A stretch of DNA of 5,288 bases from JBFMAP01 sp964632135 (lineage in GTDB: Archaea > Micrarchaeota > Micrarchaeia > Burarchaeales > JBFMAP01), in contig CAZWEI010000064.1 of NCBI GenBank assembly GCA_964632135.1, positions 1 to 5,288 of the forward strand, written 5' to 3'. Shown piece by piece: positions 1 through 5,157 of this stretch. A program made the translations under genes and the position numbers. The notes beneath the pieces were generated by a model. The model was not told the origin of the DNA and did not search any database. It worked only from the letters and a program-made list of their open reading frames with translations. Position 1 is the stretch's first letter, and each line of letters opens with the position of its first letter.

Positions 1-14
1 AATCATCACATTCA

Positions 15-1157
15 TCACGTGACAACTTTTGCAAGCGCGTTCTTTTTCGCTGCTCGCTTTATTTCAAGCGCGATTCTCCTTCCCGCGCTCATCGGCACCC
101 CGTGCAAATATTCGCCGTATGGAGTGAAGCGGACTCCTGGCGAGCCGGGCATCCTCAAACTCACGTCGAAAATGACAATCTCCTCTCCTTTTTCTTCCGG
201 AATGACCGCGCCCTGGAGCGCGAAGGGACCGATTATCCCTGGCGGGTATTCGCGCGCAACAGCGCTTGCGAACCTCTCGCCCAACTCAATAACCTTATCG
301 AGCATCGACTCGCGGATGGTGCATGCAATGTGGCCTATTTCAATGTTGTTTGCGCGCGCGTATTTCAGCAACTCGGTTTGCTGGGGCGCGGGTAAGCGGA
401 GAATTCCATCCAAATTCGTCTGCCTGCGCGTGTCTGTGCCTAGGAGTTCGGTTTCTCCAGTGAGAGGGGATGTGAAGAAGTTGAAGTTGAACTGCGCGCC
501 GAGAACGTATTCCTCGATGACTGCCGAGCGCAAACCATCTTCTGTGATTATTCCTTTCCTAATCAACTCGGCGGATTTTTCGCGGTAATCCTTCTCGCCC
601 CTAACGAAGAAGAACGCGCGCTCGTAACTCCTCTTCGCTTCGGGTGCCTTAACGAGCGCGAGCCCGCGGATTTCCGAGGGTCGGTTGAACCTGCGAGGGA
701 ATCGCACTCCTGCTTTTTCCATCAAATAGTATTGGTTGCGCGATTCCGTGCGCTCCTCTGCGCGCAACAAAAGTCTATTTCCAAAAAGTGGAACCGCGAA
801 CTCGTTCTCGATTTTCTCGTAGCCCACGTAAACCTCGAATGAGCGGTGGGGGATGAAGATTGAGTGCGCGGAAACTAACTTGCGCGTTATTTCAGGCTTC
901 GCGATGTCAGCGAACTTTTCAAGCATTAATACCTCATCCACGACGCCGACGGACGCGCCGCCAGAATTTCTTGTTTTATAGTAGCGCGAGTAGGTCTTGT
1001 CCCTGCCCTTCTGGCACACCACGAGCGTTCGGAAGCCCTCTGCCTTCGCGCCCTGGCATATGTCGAGCGCGGAGTGGCTCCCTAGCGTGGCTATCGTTAA
1101 TTTTGATGGAGAATCAGGGTATTTTGACGCGATAATGCCGGCGTTTTTGAAAACCAT
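15..1157 (-). CDS. purP: PurP family protein, probable FAICAR synthetase (formate--phosphoribosylaminoimidazolecarboxamide ligase)
   Basis: PurP is the archaeal ATP-grasp ligase that formylates AICAR with free formate and ATP to give FAICAR, the penultimate intermediate of IMP synthesis in the cytoplasm (EC 6.3.4.23). The 380-residue protein is close to the roughly 360 residues usual for the family. The family signature GSHSALDI lies at residues 26-33, PHRSF at 104-108, GNR at 126-128, EEYVLGAQFNF at 215-225, NLDG at 248-251, IGPFALQ at 309-315 and a FDVSLRMPG motif at 330-338. The ATG at 1157 is preceded by no Shine-Dalgarno sequence but lies about 26 bases from a TATA element, which fits a leaderless mRNA. 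It is divergent from guaAB, a gene of the same pathway. The loop at residues 169-184 reads VKAPEAKRSYERAFFF, where I recall a glycine-rich VKFPGARGGRGYF in the characterised enzyme. It could therefore be a paralogue (PurP2-like) with altered activity. Family membership is firm; the exact reaction is less so. Confidence 0.87.
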   Translation of the reverse strand: MVFKNAGIIASKYPDSPSKLTIATLGSHSALDICQGAKAEGFRTLVVCQKGRDKTYSRYYKTRNSGGASVGVVDEVLMLEKFADIAKPEITRKLVSAHSIFIPHRSFEVYVGYEKIENEFAVPLFGNRLLLRAEERTESRNQYYLMEKAGVRFPRRFNRPSEIRGLALVKAPEAKRSYERAFFFVRGEKDYREKSAELIRKGIITEDGLRSAVIEEYVLGAQFNFNFFTSPLTGETELLGTDTRRQTNLDGILRLPAPQQTELLKYARANNIEIGHIACTIRESMLDKVIELGERFASAVAREYPPGIIGPFALQGAVIPEEKGEEIVIFDVSLRMPGSPGVRFTPYGEYLHGVPMSAGRRIALEIKRAAKKNALAKVVT

Positions 1158-1177
1158 ATAACCATAGTGTCGGTAAA

Positions 1178-1187
1178 GAATATATTC
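1178..1187. promoter_or_regulatory. Palindromic TATA box serving the divergent purP and guaAB genes
   Basis: GAATATATTC is a perfect 10-base palindrome in the 51-base gap between two divergent genes. Its centre (1182.5) is 25.5 bases from the purP ATG (1157) and 26.5 bases from the guaAB ATG (1209). That is the usual archaeal distance from TATA box to transcription start, so both transcripts would begin at or near their start codons. On both sides the element is flanked by A-rich purine stretches that could act as BRE sites (taaag on one strand, gaaaagg on the other). No second TATA-like element is obvious in the gap. Use of one box in both directions is an inference. Confidence 0.6.
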
Positions 1188-1208
1188 CTTTTCATTTCAT
1201 ATCTGCCC

Positions 1209-2369
1209 ATGGCATTCGACGTAGAGGCGTTCATACGCAACGCGTCCGAGGATACTAGGAAGCTTATTGGCGAGGAGCGCGCGCTCATCGCGGTCTCCGG
1301 AGGAGTGGACAGCACCACTGTCGCAGTTCTGGTGGCGCGCGCTGTCGGAGAGAAACTCTCCTGCGTGTTCATAGATACGGGTTTCATGAGGGAGCGCGAG
1401 CCTGAGAAGGTTAAGAAGGGGCTTGCGAAATTCGGCGTGGAGCTGAAAGTGGTTGAGGCGCGCGAGAGGTTCTTCAAGGCTCTCGAGGGGCTCTCTGATG
1501 CGGAGGAGAAGAGGAAGGCGTTCCGCGAGACGTTTTATCGCTTATTTGGGGAGATTGTTCGAGAGGAGGGGTGCAAGGTCCTTATTCAGGGAACGATTGC
1601 GCCTGACTGGATTGAGACAAAGGGGGGGATAAAAAGCCAGCACAACGTCCTCGCGCAAATCGGGATTGATACTTCAAGTGAGTATGGATTCAGGATAGTT
1701 GAGCCGCTTCTTTACCTTTACAAGGACCAGGTGAGAAAGGTGGGCGAGGCGCTCGGGCTTCCGCCTGAATTCTACCAGCGCCAGCCGTTCCCAGGTCCCG
1801 GCCTTCTCGTGCGCGTCGTGGGCGAGGTGAAAAGGGAAAAAGTGGATGAGCTGAGGCGCGCACTCGATATAGTTGAAAATAATTTCGCGGATGTCGGCTC
1901 GCAGCAGTACTTCGCGGGAATATTTGAAAATGCAAACGAGAGGCACGCGGGAATTGAAAAACTCGCGAACGAATTTCTCGGGGAGAAAGATGCGCGCGCG
2001 CTCGTGCTGAAAGAAAAATCAACCGGGGTGAAAGGAGACCTCAGGAGGTATGGAAAAATCGCCGCATTGAAGGGTGAGGCAAAACCCCCAATCGCGCAAC
2101 TCGTGAAATTACAATTTGATATCATAAGCAAGAACCCGGATTTCACGCGCGTGCTATATCTCGTCCGAGAGCGCGAGGATGGAAATGGGGAGTATTTGGT
2201 TTCGATGCGCGCGGTTTCCACGCGCGATTTTATGACCGCAGACGTCACCGAGATTGATTGGAAAATTCTTGAGAAAACCGCGGACGAGATTATGAAAAAA
2301 TGCGCGCGCGTGCGCGGCGTGTATTATGATGTTACTCCGAAGCCGCCGGCGACAGTTGAATATGAATAA
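1209..2369 (+). CDS. guaAB: GMP synthase (glutamine-hydrolysing) subunit B, ATP-pyrophosphatase
   Basis: This subunit adenylates XMP with ATP and, with ammonia from the GuaAA glutaminase, forms GMP (EC 6.3.5.2). The PP-loop SGGVDS is at residues 30-35, QGTIAPDWIET at 127-137, KSQHNV at 142-147 and RQPFPGPGL at 191-199. The C-terminal dimerisation domain carries TGVKGD (272-277), MRAVSTRDFMTAD (333-345) and the family's terminal KPPATVEYE. The ATG at 1209 is chosen over an in-frame GTG at 1167 for two reasons: homologues begin close to this residue, and a TATA box lies 26 bases upstream, which would place the transcript start beyond the GTG. At 386 residues it is about 75 longer than the roughly 310 usual for archaeal subunit B. 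The surplus falls in two places in the C-terminal domain, about residues 227-270 and 288-332. The reading frame is intact and the catalytic motifs are complete, so it is probably functional. GCG and CGC codons dominate. Confidence 0.95.
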   Translation: MAFDVEAFIRNASEDTRKLIGEERALIAVSGGVDSTTVAVLVARAVGEKLSCVFIDTGFMREREPEKVKKGLAKFGVELKVVEARERFFKALEGLSDAEEKRKAFRETFYRLFGEIVREEGCKVLIQGTIAPDWIETKGGIKSQHNVLAQIGIDTSSEYGFRIVEPLLYLYKDQVRKVGEALGLPPEFYQRQPFPGPGLLVRVVGEVKREKVDELRRALDIVENNFADVGSQQYFAGIFENANERHAGIEKLANEFLGEKDARALVLKEKSTGVKGDLRRYGKIAALKGEAKPPIAQLVKLQFDIISKNPDFTRVLYLVREREDGNGEYLVSMRAVSTRDFMTADVTEIDWKILEKTADEIMKKCARVRGVYYDVTPKPPATVEYE

Positions 2370-2378
2370 CCAAAACGT

Positions 2379-2390
2379 ATAAAAATATAA
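2379..2390 (+). promoter_or_regulatory. Probable TATA promoter for the DUF5678-like/protease pair
   Basis: The 48-base gap after guaAB holds TATAAAAATATA within an A/T-rich stretch. Its centre would place transcription initiation near 2409, just before the start codon at 2418. A GGTG at 2409-2412, five bases before that ATG, could pair with the 16S anti-Shine-Dalgarno sequence if the transcript starts slightly upstream. A second AT-rich word (AAAGCTTAAAT, about 2392-2402) resembles the BRE-TATA of the regulator at the window's right end, but it lies too close to the ATG to drive it. An own promoter would let the pair, and guaAA behind it, be transcribed separately from guaAB. Confidence 0.45.
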
Positions 2391-2417
2391 GAAAGCTTAA
2401 ATGAACACGGTGTTGTT

Positions 2418-2609
2418 ATGGGCGAGGCGTACAGGGTTTTCATGGAATTGAATCTCACGCCGTATATCGGAGAGTGGATAGCGATAGTTGACAAAAGCAT
2501 AATCGCCCATGGAAAAAGCGCTAAGGAAACTTACTTCGAAGCAAAAAAAAGGACATCGAAGGAGATATTTCTGGCGATGGTTACCGGAAAACAGACCATG
2601 ATATTGTGA
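2418..2609 (+). CDS. DUF5678-like small protein
   Basis: This is a 63-residue acidic/basic protein with no signal peptide or membrane segment. Its core, YIGEWIAIVDKSIIAHGKSA (residues 16-35), followed by an EAKKRTSKE helix and an FLAMVTGKQTMIL tail, matches my memory of DUF5678 proteins: a short 'gk-vAivdg-vv--G' strand pair, then a helix and a conserved ending. No biochemical role is established for the family as far as I know. The stop codon is only four bases before the start of the retropepsin-like gene, so the two are probably co-translated, and I recall archaeal genomes pairing these families. Only one GCGC word is present in the gene, unlike the flanking guaA genes, and Arg is encoded by AGG rather than CGC. 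The start at 2418 has no in-frame alternative nearby. A role as partner, substrate or regulator of the protease is inference from position only. Confidence 0.75.
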   Translation: MGEAYRVFMELNLTPYIGEWIAIVDKSIIAHGKSAKETYFEAKKRTSKEIFLAMVTGKQTMIL

Positions 2610-2613
2610 TTGA

Positions 2614-3048
2614 ATGTCTACTTCTTTCAAGTACAAGAGCATAACCCGGCCGGGTCTGCCCCAATTGCGTTGCCCTGTAATTCCGATAAAAATAATCGGA
2701 CCCAAAGAGGCGTTTTCTACGCTGGGGCTTTTGGATTCTGGTGCAGACGTCTCTGCAATGCCGATGGAGATTGCAGAGATTCTTGGTTTGGATTTGAACG
2801 GAGAAAAAGAAAAGGTGAGGGGCGTTGGAGGTCCTGTTGACAGCGTGAAGAGGGTTATAAACGTGATGATCGAATTCGACCATCAGAGGAAGTCGATTCC
2901 GTTGGAGGCAAGGGTGATTCTCGACAGGGAGAACGCATTTCCATTTCTTCTGGGTCGGGACTTCTTTCTCCAGTTTGAGATAACGTTTAAGGAAAGAGAC
3001 AAGAAAGTGATTATGAAACAAGTTGGAGGACGCGAGCAAGGTGTTTGA
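2614..3048 (+). CDS. Retropepsin-like aspartic protease, single domain
   Basis: The 144-residue protein has the hallmarks of a retropepsin-fold aspartic protease. The catalytic LLDSGADVSAMP is at residues 39-50 (Asp41-Ser-Gly-Ala), a glycine-rich GVGG segment that could belong to a flap is at 70-73, and the second hydrophobic-glycine motif FLLGRDFF is at 111-118, followed by strands FEITF and KKVIMK. With one catalytic Asp per chain it would need to dimerise. There is no signal peptide or transmembrane segment, so it should act in the cytoplasm on an unknown substrate. GTGAT just before the ATG could serve as Shine-Dalgarno, overlapping the upstream stop codon. The stop codon is one base before guaAA. 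Arg codons are mainly AGG and CGG, and Ala codons mainly GCA; the only CGC lies five codons before the stop. The last residues (GREQGV) may be encoded by older guaAA leader sequence. Confidence 0.8.
   Translation: MSTSFKYKSITRPGLPQLRCPVIPIKIIGPKEAFSTLGLLDSGADVSAMPMEIAEILGLDLNGEKEKVRGVGGPVDSVKRVINVMIEFDHQRKSIPLEARVILDRENAFPFLLGRDFFLQFEITFKERDKKVIMKQVGGREQGV
3039..3043 (+). promoter_or_regulatory. Shine-Dalgarno site deciding the guaAA start
   Basis: AGGTG is complementary to the 3' end of archaeal 16S rRNA and ends six bases before the ATG at 3050. It lies inside the last codons of the protease gene, so ribosomes finishing the protease would reach it directly. It supports the ATG at 3050 over the in-frame TTG at 3023 or GTG at 3041. 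Confidence 0.55.
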
Positions 3049-3049
3049 T

Positions 3050-3622
3050 ATGTTCATACCGGTTATAGACGTCGGGGGGCAGTACAACCATCTTATTTAC
3101 CGCGCGCTCGTCGAGGAAGGCGTGGACAGCGAACTCGTGGGAATGGAAATCACTCTCGCGGAACTTGAGAAGAAGGGCGCTGACGGGCTTGCGATGGGCG
3201 GGGGACCGCAGAGAATCGGGTGCGAGATGGAGAAACTGGGCAATGTTCCTGACGTGATAAAGCGCGCGAAATTCCCGCTTCTCGGGATATGCGTCACGCA
3301 CCAGTTGATTGCGCGCGTATTCGGGGGCGAGGCAGGGCCGGCAAAGGAGCCGGAGTACGGCGTGGTCGAGGTGCGCGTTGATGACGAGGATGAAATTCTG
3401 AAGGGGCTCGCGCCCTCGTTCAACGCGCTCCAGACGCACAACGACGAGGTGACGATAATGCCGAAGGATTTCAGGCCGCTCGCGCACTCGAAAAACTGCA
3501 GGGTGCAGGCGATGAGGCACGCGCGCGAGCCGGTTTTCAGCGTGCAGTTCCATCCCGAATCCTCGCACACCGAGAAGGGCGAGCTTGTTTTCAGGAATTT
3601 CATCGAGTTGTGTAGGAGATGA
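3050..3622 (+). CDS. guaAA: GMP synthase (glutamine-hydrolysing) subunit A, class I glutamine amidotransferase
   Basis: The subunit hydrolyses glutamine and passes ammonia to GuaAB for XMP amination. At 190 residues it has the normal length for the archaeal stand-alone glutaminase. The N-terminus (VIDVGGQYNHLI, residues 5-16) and GGGPQRIG (50-57) are typical. The catalytic triad is visible: Cys81 in GICVTHQ, and His168 and Glu170 in VQFHPE. The nucleophile-elbow motif is normally GICxGHQ; here Thr83 replaces the second glycine. The ATG at 3050 is set by the upstream AGGTG and by homology, since the protein begins directly with the first beta-strand. It follows the protease gene by one base and is probably translated from the same mRNA. 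It is separated from its partner guaAB by the DUF5678-like/protease pair. Codon use (GCG, CGC) matches guaAB and purP. Confidence 0.94.
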   Translation: MFIPVIDVGGQYNHLIYRALVEEGVDSELVGMEITLAELEKKGADGLAMGGGPQRIGCEMEKLGNVPDVIKRAKFPLLGICVTHQLIARVFGGEAGPAKEPEYGVVEVRVDDEDEILKGLAPSFNALQTHNDEVTIMPKDFRPLAHSKNCRVQAMRHAREPVFSVQFHPESSHTEKGELVFRNFIELCRR

Positions 3623-3627
3623 TTGTT

Positions 3628-5046
3628 TCAGCTGGGATTTTTGAGTTTGCCGGGTAATCTCTTAGCTTGCCCAGTTTTTGGTTGGGTTGGCTTTAGATCT
3701 TTCGCGCTGGGGGGATCTTTCTTCATTTTTGAGAGTCTCTCAGTTTGCTTTCGCTCATACTCTTTCTCGTCTTTTTCCTCCTGCTCTCGCCGTTGCTTTC
3801 TCTTTCCTTCATTAATTTTCTTAATGATGGCGGCTATCTCTGTATTTCCTTCGCTCTCTGCGAGAGTTCGCGCGTCGGTATACCACGCAGCCGGCCCAAC
3901 AGTATAGTATGCTTCTGTGTCCGCACCATGCTTTATAAGAAGTGCTACAATCCGGATATTCCCGCTGCGCGCTGCTTCATGAAGAGGCGTTATTTCGCGA
4001 TACGATTTGGCGTTTACGTCCGCACCATTCTCAATAAGCAGTTTTGCAATTCCAGCACAATAGCCCCTCGCTGCCGCAACAATATGAAGTGGCGTTTTAC
4101 CATCACAATCCACAGCGTTTACATCCGCACCATTCTCTACCAACACCATACCAATCTGAACAGGTAAATTTAGATGACCTGGAATTTTATTGTGTTTTTT
4201 CAAGTGATAAAAATAAGGAGCCTCACGTACTAGCTGATGGAGAGGTGTTGCTCCTCTCTGATTAGTCGCATTTAGATTTGCGCCTTTCCCAACAAGGAGT
4301 TCTACAGTCTGAGGAAATCCGGTGATGGCAAAATGGAGTGGTGTATTCCCATTGCCGTCTACGGCATTAACTTCTGCGCCATTTTCTATTAATATTCTCG
4401 CAATTCGAACAAATGCAGCGATATTTTCGCTAAAATCTTTACCTGCAAGCAAATGTGACAAGACTCCAGATCTTAAATCGACCAGCGAGTGAAGTGGTGT
4501 CATACCGTCTTTATTTTTAACATTTACATCAACGCCCTTCTCTATAAGGATTTTTACAATTTGATCTAATCTGCCAGCTGCCGCATAATGAAACAGTGTG
4601 CTCTGAGTATTGTCTACGGCATTAATATGCGCGCCATTCTCTATGAGCAATTTCGCGATTTCAGCGTATCCTTCCGAAAGTGCTTCGTGAGCTGGTGTTT
4701 GTCCCTCTTTGTTTTTAGCGTTTATGTCAGCTCTGTTTTTTACAAGCAATTCTACACTCTCGATATTTCCTTTAGACGCTGCGTAGTGTAGCGGCGTATT
4801 TCCTCGGTAACCCGTAACATTTACGTCGGCACCATTCTCTATAAGGATTTTTATGATGTCGGAATATCCACCATATGCCGCATGACAGAGAGCTGGATTT
4901 TCATCCTTCTTTTTAGCGTTTACATCCACGCCTAGGGATATAACGTATTTCACTACGTCGGTATTTCCACCGCTCGCTGCCAAAAGAAGGATGGGTTCTA
5001 AGTTCTCCTGCGCTTTACGGCTTCTGTTAGTAGTTGTATTCTCCAT
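3628..5046 (-). CDS. Ankyrin-repeat protein with charged C-terminal tail
   Basis: The protein has 472 residues with about 11 ankyrin repeats spanning residues 18-414. Most are 33 residues long and follow the TPLHxAAxxGxxxIxxLLIENGADVNA pattern. Repeats 6 (182-233) and 8 (266-316) are enlarged by roughly 18 residues each, with insertions in the helical part; repeats 1 and 11 look like degenerate caps. Residues 415-445 are a strongly charged Lys/Glu/Arg stretch with helix or coiled-coil potential, followed by a basic Pro/Lys tail. There is no signal peptide, membrane segment or enzymatic domain, so it is presumably a protein-binding scaffold with an unknown partner. The ATG at 5046 is chosen because AGGAGGTGA, an almost perfect Shine-Dalgarno, ends five bases before it; longer in-frame starts would read through the promoter and into the regulator gene. 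Base composition is more AT-rich than in the guaA genes, hinting at transfer. It converges on guaAA with a five-base gap. Confidence 0.92.
   Translation of the reverse strand: MENTTTNRSRKAQENLEPILLLAASGGNTDVVKYVISLGVDVNAKKKDENPALCHAAYGGYSDIIKILIENGADVNVTGYRGNTPLHYAASKGNIESVELLVKNRADINAKNKEGQTPAHEALSEGYAEIAKLLIENGAHINAVDNTQSTLFHYAAAGRLDQIVKILIEKGVDVNVKNKDGMTPLHSLVDLRSGVLSHLLAGKDFSENIAAFVRIARILIENGAEVNAVDGNGNTPLHFAITGFPQTVELLVGKGANLNATNQRGATPLHQLVREAPYFYHLKKHNKIPGHLNLPVQIGMVLVENGADVNAVDCDGKTPLHIVAAARGYCAGIAKLLIENGADVNAKSYREITPLHEAARSGNIRIVALLIKHGADTEAYYTVGPAAWYTDARTLAESEGNTEIAAIIKKINEGKRKQRREQEEKDEKEYERKQTERLSKMKKDPPSAKDLKPTQPKTGQAKRLPGKLKNPS
3638..3730 (+). terminator. Possible T-run terminator region for the guaAA transcript
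   Basis: Beyond the guaAA stop codon the plus strand carries T5 runs at 3638-3642, 3675-3679 and 3726-3730, and continues pyrimidine-rich to about 3790. Archaeal RNA polymerase terminates at T-runs without needing a hairpin. The runs lie inside the oppositely directed ankyrin gene, because the gap between the two stop codons is only five bases. They are the complement of Lys/Glu-rich codons, so their use as terminators is inference. Confidence 0.3.
3805..4995 (-). repeat. Ankyrin-encoding DNA repeat array, about 99-base period
   Basis: The repeats are visible in the DNA itself: plus-strand words such as gcaccattctctataagga and close variants recur about every 99 bases (for example near 4133, 4627, 4831 and, with changes, 4531). 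They encode the LLIENGADVN segment. The copies differ at many third positions, so the array is not a fresh tandem expansion. Longer spacings at the two enlarged repeats break the period. Confidence 0.8.
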
Positions 5047-5051
5047 AGTAC

Positions 5052-5060
5052 TCACCTCCT
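5052..5060 (-). promoter_or_regulatory. Strong Shine-Dalgarno of the ankyrin gene
   Basis: Read on the minus strand, AGGAGGTGA matches the full anti-Shine-Dalgarno of archaeal 16S rRNA and is five bases from the ATG at 5046. It is the strongest ribosome-binding site in the window, and it fixes the start of the ankyrin protein against in-frame ATGs at 5082 and 5244. Confidence 0.85.
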
Positions 5061-5083
5061 GACAGTATTTTTGTCTTGTCATC

Positions 5084-5091
5084 AATATAAA
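5084..5091 (-). promoter_or_regulatory. Probable TATA box of the ankyrin gene
   Basis: On the minus strand TTTATATT is centred about 41 bases before the ATG at 5046. Initiation about 26 bases downstream would give a leader of roughly 15 bases, just long enough to include the strong Shine-Dalgarno. The spacing agreement supports the call; the sequence alone would be weak evidence in such an AT-rich stretch. Confidence 0.5.
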
Positions 5092-5121
5092 ATATCTGAA
5101 TAAAAAACCAGAAAAAAGAAC

Positions 5122-5137
5122 AAAAAGCTTATAAATA
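5122..5137 (+). promoter_or_regulatory. BRE-TATA promoter of the Lrp-like regulator
   Basis: AAAAAGCTTATAAATA is a textbook archaeal BRE plus TATA box. TATAAATA (5130-5137) is centred about 25 bases before the ATG at 5158, which predicts a leaderless mRNA. It lies back to back with the ankyrin promoter in a 111-base AT-rich divergent region. A regulator bound here could affect both genes. Confidence 0.7.
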
Positions 5138-5157
5138 ATGTCGTATATTAATAACAC

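Noticed and set aside
19..588. Long plus-strand frame opposite purP
   Set aside because: It is an antisense shadow created by GC-rich codons; the minus strand encodes a well-conserved family protein over the whole span.
1167..1208. In-frame GTG at 1167 that would add 14 hydrophobic residues to GuaAB
   Set aside because: The added residues overlap the TATA element, homologues start near the ATG at 1209, and the promoter spacing places the transcript start at that ATG.
2401..2417. ATG at 2401 as the start of a small gene or an upstream leader peptide
   Set aside because: It is out of frame with the DUF5678-like gene and its frame closes after a few codons without recognisable features.
3023..3049. 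Earlier TTG or GTG starts for GuaAA
   Set aside because: The family begins at the first beta-strand, and AGGTG is correctly spaced for the ATG at 3050.
3623..3907. Plus-strand reading frame of 94 residues rich in Phe/Ser/Leu directly after guaAA
   Set aside because: It is the complement of the Lys/Glu-rich ankyrin tail, has no family resemblance, and no promoter or ribosome-binding site of its own.
3805..4995. Regularly spaced similar words suggesting a CRISPR or satellite array
   Set aside because: The period of about 99 bases matches 33-residue ankyrin repeats in one open frame, and the copies diverge at third codon positions.
5146..5153. TATTAATA palindrome between TATA box and regulator start as an operator
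   Set aside because: An eight-base A/T palindrome is expected by chance in such an AT-rich stretch, and no second copy is seen.
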